Origin: Trichococcus sp. K1Tr
GTDB taxonomy: Bacteria > Bacillota > Bacilli > Lactobacillales > Aerococcaceae
Length of the DNA: 64,000 nucleotides
Direction of reading: 5' to 3'
Assembly: GCF_028309625.1 (NCBI RefSeq)
Contig: NZ_JAQMHR010000002.1
Span: 483,660-547,659 of the forward strand
In this document: positions 52,676-63,500 of the stretch, in pieces
Layout: every line of letters starts with the position of its first letter
How positions within the stretch are numbered: position 1 is the first letter of the stretch
Made by a program: the position numbers and the translations under genes
The notes under the pieces: model-generated
Seen by the model: the letters and a program-made list of their open reading frames with translations, nothing else
The model's database searches: none
What the model was told of the DNA's origin: nothing

Positions 52676-53524
52676 ATGAAAAAAGGATTATTGAAATTAG
52701 CTTTGGGTGCAATGAGCATTCTTGCTTTGGCAGCATGTGGTAATACAAGCGAGACAGCGGACAGTTCCGCAACAGATTCAGCAGCTACAACAACTGATAA
52801 ATTGCAGGAAATCAAGGACAGCGGCAAATTGGTGATGGGTACATCAGCGGATTATCCGCCATACGAATGGCACCTTGTGAAAGACGGCAAAGATACAGTA
52901 GTCGGTTTCGACATCGATATCGCGCAAGCAATCGCTGATGAATTAGGCGTTGAGTTGGAAGTCAAAGACATGGACTTCGACGGATTGATCCCGGCATTAT
53001 CCACAGGCAAGATCGACATGATCATCGCCGGCATGAACCCGACTGAAGAAAGAAAACAAAGCGTTGACTTCACTGACATCTACTACACACAAAAAGACGT
53101 ATTGGTTATCAGAACAGAAGACGCTGCAACCATCACATCTGAAGATTCATTGAAAACAGCTGCATTATCGACGCAAAAAGCGACAATCCAAGAAGATTAC
53201 CTGTTGGAAAACTTCCCGGATGCTGAAATCCAATCCGTACCGAAATGGAACACAGCAATCATGTCCTTGACGACAGGAAAAGTGGATGCTATCTTGATGG
53301 TTGAAACGGTTGCGAAGCAGTTCGTTTCCCAAAATGATACTTTGATGATCGCTGAATTCGATGTAAACAGTGACCTGAATCAATCAGCAATCGCAGTCGC
53401 TAAAGACGGCGGCGCATTCCTGGAAACTGTGAACAGCATCTTGACTGAGCTGAAAGACAGCGGGAAAATCGAAGAATTGATCCAAATCAATACACAATTG
53501 ATGGAAGACAATACAGCAGAATAA
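52676..53524 (+). CDS. T-box-controlled amino acid-binding lipoprotein 1
   Basis: 282 residues from ATG 52676, with TGGAGGGG upstream; an in-frame extension back to 52586 overlaps the ATPase gene. Lipobox LALAACG, Ser/Thr-rich linker, then a type 3 solute-binding domain (LVMGTSADYPPYEWHL ... VVGFDIDIAQAIADELG). The SADYPPYEW and NPTEERKQSVDFTDIYY blocks are those of the polar amino acid family. It binds the amino acid at the outer face for the single permease. A second, highly similar lipoprotein follows. Confidence 0.93.
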   Translation: MKKGLLKLALGAMSILALAACGNTSETADSSATDSAATTTDKLQEIKDSGKLVMGTSADYPPYEWHLVKDGKDTVVGFDIDIAQAIADELGVELEVKDMDFDGLIPALSTGKIDMIIAGMNPTEERKQSVDFTDIYYTQKDVLVIRTEDAATITSEDSLKTAALSTQKATIQEDYLLENFPDAEIQSVPKWNTAIMSLTTGKVDAILMVETVAKQFVSQNDTLMIAEFDVNSDLNQSAIAVAKDGGAFLETVNSILTELKDSGKIEELIQINTQLMEDNTAE

Positions 53525-53549
53525 AAAAGTAATATACCAATAAAAGTGC

Positions 53550-53580
53550 AAGGGTGCTCTGAAAAGGGCATCCTTTTTTT
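53550..53580 (+). terminator. Attenuator-like hairpin between the two lipoprotein genes
   Basis: AAGGGTGC pairs with GCATCCTT (one G-T) over a 10-base loop, then T5 more. It sits between the two binding-protein genes and could lower expression of the second. Confidence 0.7.
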
Positions 53581-53611
53581 GAAACAATCAATGAATGCGG
53601 AGGAATCACGA

Positions 53612-54448
53612 TTGAAAAAAGGGTTTATGAAAATGATTTTGGGAACGATGAGCCTCTTGGCTTTGGCAGCATGCGGAAACACGAGCGGAACAGCGAACAG
53701 CGCTGCGACGGATGGAAGCAGCGCATTGCAGGAAATCAAGGACAGCGGCAAATTGGTCGTCGGAACCTGTGCGGATTATCCTCCGTATGAGTGGCATCTT
53801 GTGCAGGACGGAGAAGACAAAATCATCGGCTTCGATATCGATATCGCCCAAGCCATCGCGGATGAAATGGGGGTCGAGCTGGAAGTCATTGATATGGACT
53901 TCGACGGCCTGATTCCGGCATTGTCCACAGGCAAGGTCGATATGATCATCGCCGGCATGAACCCTACGGCAGAAAGAAAACAAAGCGTTGATTTCACGGA
54001 CATTTACTATACTCAAAAGGATGCCCTAGTGATCAAGTCGGAGGATGCGAAGGATATCCGATCGGAAAACGACCTGAAGAAGTCCAGCCTAGCGACGCAA
54101 AAGGCGACGATCCAAGAGGAGTACTTGCTGGAAAATTTCCCGGATGCTGAAATCAAGTCCGTGCCGAAATGGAACACGGCCATCCTGTATTTGGTGACCG
54201 GCAAAGCTGATGCCGTATTGATGGTGGAGACTGTTGCGAGGCGATACGTCGAAGAGAACGAAGGCCTTGAAATCGCCGACTTCGACGTCGCCAGCACGCC
54301 GAATGAATCCGCCATCGCCGTCGCGAAAGACAGCGAAGATTTTCTGGATGCGGTGAATGACATCCTTGACGAAATGGAAGACAGCGGCAAGATCGAGGAA
54401 CTTATCCGTACGAATATTGAGATTATGGATGAGAACACCGGGATTTAG
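53612..54448 (+). CDS. T-box-controlled amino acid-binding lipoprotein 2
   Basis: 278 residues from TTG 53612 with GGAGGAA upstream. Lipobox LALAACG and the same binding-domain blocks as lipoprotein 1 (LVVGTCADYPPYEWHL; MDFDGLIPALSTGKVDMIIAGMNPT in two runs; KATIQEEYLLENFPDAE). The two proteins are clearly a tandem duplication, with many differences after the first 150 residues. An unpaired Cys (GTCADYPPY) sits in the ligand cleft where lipoprotein 1 has Ser. The second copy may bind a related amino acid or have different affinity. Confidence 0.92.
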   Translation: MKKGFMKMILGTMSLLALAACGNTSGTANSAATDGSSALQEIKDSGKLVVGTCADYPPYEWHLVQDGEDKIIGFDIDIAQAIADEMGVELEVIDMDFDGLIPALSTGKVDMIIAGMNPTAERKQSVDFTDIYYTQKDALVIKSEDAKDIRSENDLKKSSLATQKATIQEEYLLENFPDAEIKSVPKWNTAILYLVTGKADAVLMVETVARRYVEENEGLEIADFDVASTPNESAIAVAKDSEDFLDAVNDILDEMEDSGKIEELIRTNIEIMDENTGI

Positions 54449-54452
54449 CCAA

Positions 54453-54500
54453 AAAAAAGAGAAGGAGATTGCCGGTATGTCCGGATTTCCTTCTCTTTTT
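54453..54500. terminator. Bidirectional terminator
   Basis: AAAAAGAGAAGGA pairs with TCCTTCTCTTTTT around an inner GCCGGTATGTCCGG segment. It ends the T-box operon and the convergent membrane-protein gene. Confidence 0.88.
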
Positions 54501-54512
54501 GCGCTATTAGAT

Positions 54513-55493
54513 TTACTTTTTCTTCTTCAGATCCATGTAGCCGTTGTACACCGTTGCAAAAATCCCAAAGAGGATACCGACGATCGGAAAGATGATCCAG
54601 GCGCTCCCCCAAGCGTAATAAACAAAGCCGGCAATCAAATAGATGGCAGCTGCCAGCGGGAAGACGACCCCCGCGACGATACCGACCACTTTATTCTTCT
54701 CGGCTTTATCCTTCGCAAACTCTCCGATCGACAGCAGTTTCTCGTACGTTTCGTCCTGGATGCCGTAGAAGATAAACAGGAAGACGCCGATTGCGATGAA
54801 GCTGAGCAGGAACACAAGGGACAGACCGTTTTCCTCACCGAGCAGGACTACGGAAAGCAGCATGGAGACGGGCGCCAAGATGCAGAGCGCGACCCCAATC
54901 GCGATAGCGACGGCCAATCTTGGCCGGAAGGCTTTGTGTTCAGCTTTCAGGCGGGTATAGGTCGTGGAGTCGATTTGGATTCGTTTATGTTCCAGCTCAA
55001 ATTGCTGTTCCTTCATTCCGTAAAGAATGAACAAGGCGACACCGGCTGCGATGAAGATGAACAGCGGCACGAGTGTTAGAATATCCATCAGTTCACTCGT
55101 ACGGCCTCCCTGACCGTTTCGGTATCCAGTAAGGTACTGGCCGAGAAACAGGCTGGCTGGGCCCATAATGCACAGGAAGACGCCAGTCGCCATCGCCCAA
55201 GCGAAGTGATGGCGATGATCGATGTATTCATCGACTTGTTCGGGAGTAAGGTAGACTTCGTTTTGGGTATTTTCTGCAGGTGATTGGGCTTGGTAGGATT
55301 CGGTGAAGTCATCAACATTACCCTGAGCCGCTATGGCAGTGCTGATCGCCTCATGCTCGCTTTTGCCTTCTGATTTCAGTTGCTGGTATTTGTCTTTCAT
55401 TTTTGTTAGCATGGCTTGCTTGTGGGCTAGCATCTCCGGTGTTTTTGGCAGATTTACAAAAACGGAATCTACATAATTGCTGATCGTATCCAT
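54513..55493 (-). CDS. Membrane protein with N-terminal HAAS/permease-prefix domain
   Basis: 326 residues. The N-terminus (SVFVNLPKTPEMLAHKQAML ... HEAISTAIAAQGN) is the three-helix permease-prefix (HAAS/DUF1700-like) domain. After an amphipathic linker come two rounds of paired hydrophobic helices with matching patterns (AVAIAIGVALCILAPVSMLL and ATGVFLCIMGPASLFLGQYL), suggesting an internal duplication, and a basic DLKKKK end. HAAS proteins are usually regulated by an adjacent PadR repressor; none is visible here. Its role is unknown, perhaps envelope stress sensing. Confidence 0.8.
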   Translation of the reverse strand: MDTISNYVDSVFVNLPKTPEMLAHKQAMLTKMKDKYQQLKSEGKSEHEAISTAIAAQGNVDDFTESYQAQSPAENTQNEVYLTPEQVDEYIDHRHHFAWAMATGVFLCIMGPASLFLGQYLTGYRNGQGGRTSELMDILTLVPLFIFIAAGVALFILYGMKEQQFELEHKRIQIDSTTYTRLKAEHKAFRPRLAVAIAIGVALCILAPVSMLLSVVLLGEENGLSLVFLLSFIAIGVFLFIFYGIQDETYEKLLSIGEFAKDKAEKNKVVGIVAGVVFPLAAAIYLIAGFVYYAWGSAWIIFPIVGILFGIFATVYNGYMDLKKKK

Positions 55494-55770
55494 AGTTCAT
55501 CCTCTTTTCTGATGATGGCGCGTGATTTGAGTTGCTTTATAGAGTGCTCGTGTGGAACTGTTGGGAGTTTTTTAGTCATCTAAAGTGTAGCACTTTTAGG
55601 TGGGGCGTGGAAATGATATGTGTAATTCCAAGAGTAGAATGAACCTAGCATTTTCAATGATTATTTCTACAGGCCGTTCCATTTCCTTAAATATTCGGTA
55701 TAATTAATTTGGTATAAATAATTAATGAAATACATACATAACGATTAATGATAGGGAAGAAGATGGGCAT
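55494..55770. other. AT-rich promoter region of the BREX operon
   Basis: TATAAT at 55699-55704 and TATAAA near 55713 are candidate -10 elements; no strong -35 is seen. AGGGAAGAAGATGGGC (55753-55768) holds the ribosome site. Composition drops to AT-rich here, marking the left edge of the BREX island. Confidence 0.5.
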
Positions 55771-56370
55771 ATGAACAAATACCGGACGGCATTGATGAAT
55801 CGTCCCTTTATGTATATTGAGAGTAAACGAATTGCAGAAATGATGCTTCAAGGAAAAACTGAAGAAGAGCGACGTTATGAAGCGATTGAATTGAATGCCA
55901 TTCAGATGCCCTCCCTGGACCGAAGAAAGACATCATACAAGGAAATCAGTCACCGATTATCCTTTTTGGATGATTTCTTTTTGGAAAAATTCATGAACAG
56001 CGATGCGGATACCGCGAAAGCGATACTGGCATATGCGATTCTGCAGACAGATCAGCTTTATTATGAATTCATGCGCGAGATCTATCTCGAAAAAATCTTG
56101 TTACTTCAAAAAGATTTGGCAAAAAAAGAAGTGATTAATTTTTTATACAAGAAGGCCGAACAGAGTGAAGTAGTCGTCAAGTGGGCAGATAATACGAAAG
56201 AACGGTTAGCGAGTGGATTTATCCAAATGATGCGTGAATCCGGGTTTATAGTGAGCAATCATGAGGAGCATCAAGTTAAGCGTCCTCTGATCAATCAGGG
56301 CGTGAGGGCATATCTGCGGAAGAACGGCATCAAACCTATCGTTGAGATCATGTTAGGAGAATTATTATGA
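55771..56370 (+). CDS. brxA: BREX protein BrxA (DUF1819)
   Basis: 199 residues. NRPFMYIESKRIAEMMLQGK near the N-terminus and RPLINQGVRAYLRKNGIKPIVEIMLGE at the end are the typical DUF1819 pattern. BrxA is a small, winged-helix-containing DNA-binding protein required for BREX phage defence. It is the first gene of the cluster; its stop overlaps the brxB start (ATGA). Confidence 0.93.
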   Translation: MNKYRTALMNRPFMYIESKRIAEMMLQGKTEEERRYEAIELNAIQMPSLDRRKTSYKEISHRLSFLDDFFLEKFMNSDADTAKAILAYAILQTDQLYYEFMREIYLEKILLLQKDLAKKEVINFLYKKAEQSEVVVKWADNTKERLASGFIQMMRESGFIVSNHEEHQVKRPLINQGVRAYLRKNGIKPIVEIMLGELL

Positions 56371-56948
56371 AACAAATTATCGAAAGACTGAACGATTTAC
56401 AGGAAATCATATTGGAGCCGGATTTCACAAACAAAAAAGGCTTGGGTGGTGAAATCGGTTTTTACATCTTCGATTATGATGCAACTGACGAACTGATTGT
56501 CCGTCAGACGATTCCGGAGCTCATCCAATACAGCCAAAAAAGAAACGAAGCTTTGCGATTCCAAGTCTTCGATTTATATGACATGATGATCCGCTTTTTT
56601 GAAAAGCGAGGCTACATCGAAAAAAACATCAAGATGGAACAGCAGAAATCAAGCGAAGAGTTGTTCAGCGTCATGCGTAAAGCCCTCAAAATCGCGACCA
56701 ACCGGGATGTGTTCGTGCAGACTATCCGGGAAGAGTTGGAACCGGGAGCGATTGTTTTCATTACCGGAATCGGCAAAATCTATCCGATTCTTCGCTCTCA
56801 TATACTATTGAATAACTTGCAGATTGTAGTTGAGGACCAGCCTTTGATTTTATTTTTCCCGGGTACGTACGAGGATAACAAAATGCAACTTTTTGGAGAG
56901 TTCAAGGACGATCATTATTATCGTGCCTTTCAATTAGTAGGTAGATAG
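56367..56948 (+). CDS. brxB: BREX protein BrxB (DUF1788)
   Basis: 193 residues with the DUF1788 arrangement: RLNDLQEIILEPDFTNKKGLGGEIGFYIFDYD near the start (given in pieces), then ITGIGKIYPILRSHILLNNLQ and the C-terminal LILFFPGTYEDNKMQLFG. BrxB is thought to bridge BREX components, with BrxC and PglZ as partners. It lies between brxA (4 bp overlap) and brxC (12 bp gap). Confidence 0.93.
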   Translation: MKQIIERLNDLQEIILEPDFTNKKGLGGEIGFYIFDYDATDELIVRQTIPELIQYSQKRNEALRFQVFDLYDMMIRFFEKRGYIEKNIKMEQQKSSEELFSVMRKALKIATNRDVFVQTIREELEPGAIVFITGIGKIYPILRSHILLNNLQIVVEDQPLILFFPGTYEDNKMQLFGEFKDDHYYRAFQLVGR

Positions 56949-56960
56949 AGGAGGAGTAAA

Positions 56961-59900
56961 ATGAAGATAAGACAATTATTCAAAAAAAATATTGCGCGTG
57001 AAATTAAAGGCGTCATCAAAGTCGGTCAGGAAGCGGAAAATGATGTCCGCCAAGAGTTGGATGAATATGTAGTCACCGATGAATTGCTGGGGCATTTTGT
57101 TTACTTCTTCAAACAATATCTGAAATCACTGGATGTGCCAACGGATCAGATGGGCGTCTGGATTTCCGGCTTCTTTGGTTCCGGGAAATCGCATTTCTTG
57201 AAAATCCTGTCTTATTTATTGGACAGCAATCTTGAAGTAGACGGAAAAAAGGCGGTCGAGTTCTTCAAAGAGAAAATTCAGGATCAAACCTTATTGGATC
57301 AAATGCAGCAAGTGGCGGATGCACCAAGCGATATTATCTTGTTCAACACGCCTTCGAAATCGGAGGATGATAACGGCGACAGCAAGCTTTCGATCGTCAA
57401 AGTCTTCAACAAAGTCTTCAATGAAAAGTTGGGCTATTCCGCCAGCATCCCTTGGGTTGCACAAATGGAAGAAATCCTGGATCAGAATGGCCAATACGTG
57501 CCTTTTAAGCAAGTCTTCCAAGCGAAGTCTGATCTTGCCTGGGAAGATGCTCGCGAGGAAATTTATTACAACGAAGATATGATTGTGGAAACCCTTGTTG
57601 AAGTCGCCAACATGAGCGAAGAGAGCGCCCGCCGCTGGATCGACAACGGTGAAGAAAGCTATGAAATCAGTGTGGATTCCTTCGCAAAACGCATCAAAAA
57701 ATATGTGGATAAACAGCCGGCTGACTATCACTTGGTCTTTTTGGCCGATGAAATGGGGCAGTTCGTCTCCGATGATGTTCACCGCATGCTGGACCTGCAA
57801 ACAATCGTTGAAGATTTGGGCAAGTACACGCTCGGAAAGGTTTGGGTCATCGTAACGAGCCAACAAGACATCGATGAACTTGAAAAAGATATCCATTCTT
57901 CTCAGGACTTCTCCAAAATCCAAGGCCGCTTCAATACGCGATTGAGCTTGAGCTCCGCTAATGCGGATGAAGTAATCAAAAAACGTCTGTTGGAAAAGAA
58001 TGATACAGGCAAAGATGCAGTGCAGTTATTGTATACAGGCGAAGTTCAAGCCTCATTACGCAACAAAATCAACTTTTCCGATGGGACCATTTCATTGAAA
58101 AAATATGATTCCCTGAAGGATTTCAGTGAATTTTATCCGATGATCCCGTATCAATTAGATTTGCTACAGCAAGTGTTCACGAAAATCCGTGAGAACAGTT
58201 CGGCCGGGAAGCACTTTGCCAGTGGAGAGCGGAATTTGTTGGGTGCGGTCCAATATGCCGCGTTGGAATATGCCGAAAAGGATCTGGGTATCCTGATTCC
58301 CTTCCAAACTTTCTATGGTCACCTTGACCAAGGGTTGGATCACTCCGTCCGCGCGACTATCATCAAAGCACAGTCCACTCCGACGCTGCAATCTTTTGAT
58401 GTTGATGTACTGAAAGTCCTCTATCTGATCCGCTATTTGAAATCCGTTCCGAGCACAGTTGAGAACATCACGACTTTGATGTTGGATGAACTGGATGCCG
58501 ACCGATTGAAATTGACGGAAGATATCACGGCTGCCTTAGACCGTTTGACAAAAGAGTACTTGGTGCAACGCACGGGTTTGGAATATCTGTTCTTGACGAA
58601 TGAAGAGCAGGACATCAATCGTGAAATCAACCATATGGATATACCGACTTCAAAGATGCAATCCTATATCGGCGAAATGATCTATGACACCGTGTTGGAA
58701 CTGAAGAAATATAAATACGTACCTTTTGCGGAGAAGAAGACTGTCGCTTATGACTTTGACTGCGCTAAATGGATCGACGAATCCGCACGCGGCAATGCGA
58801 CTGCAGAAATCGGCATTCATGTGGTGACGCCATACAGTGATGATTACCGCAACCGTGAAACGCTTCAACAATTGTCTACGCGCGAAAACCGTTTGGTCAT
58901 TGCATTGGGCGATTCAGGAACGTTCTACGACGACACGATGATGCTATTGAAAATAAATGAGTACTTGCGCAACCAATCGAGCAAACAAAATTCAGGCATG
59001 AAACGCGAAATCATCGACCGCAAATCCAACGAACGGAATGACCTGATGAAGTCCGTTGAACGCCAAGTACGCGAAACGGTCCAAAATGCCACCTATTACA
59101 TCAACGGCAGTGAAGTGTCCCTAGCTGGTAATCCGACCACAAAGGTAGATCAAGGACTTCATGATGTTGTCGAAAATATGTATCTGAAAATCAAGTACAT
59201 CAATAAGTTCTATGACCGTGATGACTTCAACGGGGTCATTTCACAAGGCCAAATCAACTTCCTGCACGACAATTCGGATGATCCGAATCGTTTGGCAACA
59301 GATGCCTTGGAGCAATACGTCAAACAACATACGGAACGCAAGATGATCACGTCCTTATTCGAAATCGTCCAAGTGTTCGGAAAAGCGCCATATGGTTGGC
59401 GTGAGGATGATATTTTGGTCAGTTTGATTCGCTTACTGAAAGACGAAAAAATTCAGTTCAAGTCCAGCGGTAATACGATGAACATTCATGATGCCATGTT
59501 CCCAAGAACAATCAAACAGAATCCATCACAAGCAAAAATCATGGTCGAAAAACGCAAAGTCATCGGGGAAGAACTGATTCGCAATGCGAAAACCATCGCA
59601 AAAGAGATGTACGGGAAAAATCTCGTGTCTGAAAAAGAAGATGACTTGAAAGAAGAAACAATGCGGTTATTTGTCGGTACCCAAAAAACAATGGTAAACT
59701 TGCTGGATGAATATCGTCACCGCAGCTACCCTGGTGAAAAGGAAATCGAAGCGTTATTGCAGACACTGAAAGAAATCCTAAAGTATCAGGATGCCGATCA
59801 ATTCTTCAGATGTCTATTTGACAAGCGTGATGAGTTACTGGATCTGTATGATGATATCCAGCCCGTCCAAGCGTTCTTCGAATCCCAGAAGCCGGTATTC

Positions 59901-60554
59901 GATACCAGCTTCAAGCTGCGCAAACGCTATGAAATCGATAAAGATTTATTGCAGACTGCCGAAGCGAAAGAAGCTGGCAATCGCATTTCGGAAATATTGG
60001 CGATGAACATGCCGTATGACTTCATCAAAGAATTACCTGATCTGAATATGCAATACGAGCAGGCCTTGATAGCTGAATTGGACAAAGAATCCGAACCCTT
60101 GCTGGAAGTGATCCAACAAAAAGTTGCTACTTTGGAGGACACAATTACAGCAATGGAAACAGTCAGAGCTAAATTTGAACCGGTGATCAAAGAGCGTTTC
60201 ACGCTTTTGAAGAATAAGATATTGAGTGCGGAAACACTGACGGATCTTTTCTCCTATCGGTCACAAATCGATCATTTGACGCAACTGTTGAGTACGCAAA
60301 TCAATGATTTCATCTCGAAATTGCTGCCCCCACCTATAATCGACCCTGTAATAGACCCAATAATAGGTCCTATAGTAATCGTAGATCCGGTAAAGGTAAT
60401 AGCCAAGAAACCGGAATTTGTGCATAAAAACAAACTGATTCCGCAAAACTACGAGAAAATCGAAACGGAAGCAGAGTTGAATGCCCTATTACTTGCCATC
60501 CACGACGAGCTGGAAAAGGTTCTTGAACAAGGCAAGACCATTCGTTTCATCTAA
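56961..60554 (+). CDS. brxC: BREX ATPase BrxC
   Basis: 1197 residues, full length. An N-terminal P-loop, SGFFGSGKSHFLK, is at about residues 70-82, and an acidic Walker-B-like LVFLADEMGQFV follows at about 258. The remainder is helical (AAA+ core then long C-terminal region). BrxC is the large ATPase of BREX, essential for both host methylation and phage exclusion. Near the C-terminus (about 1120-1150) is an odd low-complexity stretch rich in Pro, Ile, Asp and Val (PIIDPVIDPIIGPIVIVDP). Confidence 0.94.
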   Translation: MKIRQLFKKNIAREIKGVIKVGQEAENDVRQELDEYVVTDELLGHFVYFFKQYLKSLDVPTDQMGVWISGFFGSGKSHFLKILSYLLDSNLEVDGKKAVEFFKEKIQDQTLLDQMQQVADAPSDIILFNTPSKSEDDNGDSKLSIVKVFNKVFNEKLGYSASIPWVAQMEEILDQNGQYVPFKQVFQAKSDLAWEDAREEIYYNEDMIVETLVEVANMSEESARRWIDNGEESYEISVDSFAKRIKKYVDKQPADYHLVFLADEMGQFVSDDVHRMLDLQTIVEDLGKYTLGKVWVIVTSQQDIDELEKDIHSSQDFSKIQGRFNTRLSLSSANADEVIKKRLLEKNDTGKDAVQLLYTGEVQASLRNKINFSDGTISLKKYDSLKDFSEFYPMIPYQLDLLQQVFTKIRENSSAGKHFASGERNLLGAVQYAALEYAEKDLGILIPFQTFYGHLDQGLDHSVRATIIKAQSTPTLQSFDVDVLKVLYLIRYLKSVPSTVENITTLMLDELDADRLKLTEDITAALDRLTKEYLVQRTGLEYLFLTNEEQDINREINHMDIPTSKMQSYIGEMIYDTVLELKKYKYVPFAEKKTVAYDFDCAKWIDESARGNATAEIGIHVVTPYSDDYRNRETLQQLSTRENRLVIALGDSGTFYDDTMMLLKINEYLRNQSSKQNSGMKREIIDRKSNERNDLMKSVERQVRETVQNATYYINGSEVSLAGNPTTKVDQGLHDVVENMYLKIKYINKFYDRDDFNGVISQGQINFLHDNSDDPNRLATDALEQYVKQHTERKMITSLFEIVQVFGKAPYGWREDDILVSLIRLLKDEKIQFKSSGNTMNIHDAMFPRTIKQNPSQAKIMVEKRKVIGEELIRNAKTIAKEMYGKNLVSEKEDDLKEETMRLFVGTQKTMVNLLDEYRHRSYPGEKEIEALLQTLKEILKYQDADQFFRCLFDKRDELLDLYDDIQPVQAFFESQKPVFDTSFKLRKRYEIDKDLLQTAEAKEAGNRISEILAMNMPYDFIKELPDLNMQYEQALIAELDKESEPLLEVIQQKVATLEDTITAMETVRAKFEPVIKERFTLLKNKILSAETLTDLFSYRSQIDHLTQLLSTQINDFISKLLPPPIIDPVIDPIIGPIVIVDPVKVIAKKPEFVHKNKLIPQNYEKIETEAELNALLLAIHDELEKVLEQGKTIRFI

Positions 60555-60584
60555 TGATTACAAAATTGCAACAAAGTGAGGGTA

Positions 60585-63500
60585 ATGATGGATAATACAG
60601 CTTTAAAGAAATTTGCAGTTAGTGCCCGACACAAAATATCAACTGGTGTCCGCAATCGTGCGGCCCAGTTCGGTATCACCGAGCAAGGGATTGCCCCTAT
60701 ACAATCCCTTGCTGACGGTTTTATCGTAAATGGACACATCTTTGATAACAAGACACAAACACAATATGAACATCTACGCAGAAGAGTTGAGATCGATGGT
60801 TATGAAGCTGTCATGGAAACGGCAAGCTACACTTGGTTCAATCGTCTGGTTGCTTTACGTTTCATGGAAGTCCATGATTACTTGCCGATCCGAACACGCA
60901 TCTTATCGTCTTTGAAGGCGAATAAGGTGGAGCCCGATGCCGTTACGGAAGTCCTGCAGTTGGTAGATGAGTTGTCGCTCGATAAGGAATTGATCTATCA
61001 CCTACAAGATACGCATAACACGAATGAATTATTTAAATACATCATCGAAAAACAAGGGATGCAACTGGAAAAAATGCTGCCGAATGTCTTTTCTCCCGTA
61101 GAAGGAGATTTTTATCTGCTCCTACCGAATGACTTGTTGCAAGACATCGGGATCATCAGAGACTTGATTACGCTTATATCTGAAGAATCATGGGATGATA
61201 TCGAAATCGTCGGCTGGTTGTATCAATTCTACGTTTCTGAAGAAAAAGACCAAATTTTTTCTGACTTGAAGAAGAACAAGAAAATCGGCAAACAATCGAT
61301 TGGGCCTGCTACACAACTATTCACGCCTAAATGGATTGTAGAATATCTTGTCGATAATTCACTAGGCCGTTTATGGATTGAGAATAATGCATCCAGTAAT
61401 CTGAAGGATAAATTGCACTACTATTTGGATGCAGCGGAACAAACTCCGGAAGTTATGGAACAACTAGCAGCCCTAAAGTATGAAAAATTTAAACCGGAAG
61501 ATATCAAAGTGATGGACCCCGCCATGGGTTCGGGTCACATGCTGCTTCATGCTTTCGACGTTCTTCGGGAAATTTATCTGGAACGAGGATACAACCCAAG
61601 AGAAATACCGCAGTTGATTGTGGAAAATAATTTGTATGGAATCGATATCGACAAACGTGCGGCGCAATTAGCTTCATTCGCAATTGCCATGAAGGCCCGC
61701 TCTTATGACAGACGATTCTTTAGTCGAGAGGTTACGTTTAATCTGATTGGATTCGAAGAAAGCAATGGCTTGGTATTATTCCATAATACATCGTTACCTA
61801 ACGAAGATGCGGTTAATGCGGAGTTAGAAAACCTATACGCACAATTTTTTGATGCGAAGATCTATGGTTCTATTCTAAGACTTGAATTTATTGAAGTGAA
61901 GCTTATCGAGGAAGCTATCCAGTATTTAAGGACCAGCCCTGTTGAAGATATCATAGAACAAGGTTATCTAAATTTTGAGATTCCCATTATTGAGGAACTT
62001 CTTGAACAGCACAGATTGCTAACAATGAGATATGGTGTTGTTGTTACGAATCCACCGTATATGGGATCTAATGGAATGGATAGCAAATTGTCAAGCTATG
62101 TTAAAAAAAATTATCCGAATACAAAATCAGATTTATTCGCTGTTTTTATGGACGTATCTACGATATTGGCCAATCATAATGGTTATTATGCGATGATTAA
62201 TCAACAGTCATGGATGTTTCTAAATTCATTTCAGAGACTGAGAGAGTCTATCCTAAAGAATCAAACAATTATTGATATGGCGCATACAGGAACTAGAACT
62301 TTTCCGGAAGTAGGGGGAGAGGTTGTTCAGAATACTGCATTTGTTTTATTAAACAGTCTTATTGATTCATATAAAGGACGATATGCTAGGTTAATTGAAA
62401 TTAATAGAACCGAAGAAAAAGCAGCTGCCATTTTAAATGTTAAATATACTTATCATTCAGATCAGAAAAAATTTAGTATTATACCCGGAGCACCTATTGC
62501 ATATTGGGTAAGTGATAAAATTTATGATAGTTTTAAATATGACACAATTGAGAAATATGCCATTTCTGATGGACAAACAAAAACTGGTGATAATAATAAA
62601 TACTTGAGATTGATTTGGGAAGTAGAACGCAAAACTATTGGGAAAGGAAAAAAATGGGTAATCCACGCAAAAGGCGGAGGATATAGACGTTGGTTTGGAA
62701 ATGTAGACACAATCATTGATTGGTCAGAAAAAGCAAAAAGTCATTACAGAAAAGACCACGTGGCGAGAATTGCTCCTGAGTATATTTGGTTCAGAAGAGG
62801 CGTTAGTTGGAATTTGATATCGAGTAGCGAGAGATTTAGCGTTAGATTACTGGAAAATGATTCAACCTTTAATTTAGCAGCCCCATCAATCTTTTTTGAT
62901 GATGAGAATTTGAATGATTATGTCCTAGCGTTGTTAAATTCCAAATATGCTGAAAAAATTATTAGAATTCTTAATCCTACCCTCAATACTAATATTGGCG
63001 ATGTGATGTCAATTCCTTTAAAAATTTCAAGAGATAATGAAATAATTGAGCTAGCTAGGGTGAATATTGCTATCTCAAAAAATGATTGGAATTCTTTTGA
63101 AACATCGTTGAATTTTGAAAAACATCCTTTAGTAACAGAGTCAAATCGTTATTCAAAAATATCTGAAACTTATGCAAAATGGAATGCTATTACGGAAGAA
63201 CGATTCAACCAATTGAAAATGAATGAAGAAAAATTAAATCGAATTTTCATTGATATTTATAGCCTTCAAGATGAACTGACTCCAGAAGTTGAAGATAAAG
63301 ACGTCACGGTTCGTAAAGCAGATGTGAAACGTGATATTAGGAATTTCTTATCTTATTTAATCGGAGTTGTCTTCGGTCGCTATCGATTGGATAAACAAGG
63401 GCTTGCCTTTGCGGGTGGAGAATTCAAAATTGATGAATATGGTTCGTACAAACCAGATAAAGATAACATCATTCCGATTACGGCTGAGCACTACTTTGAA

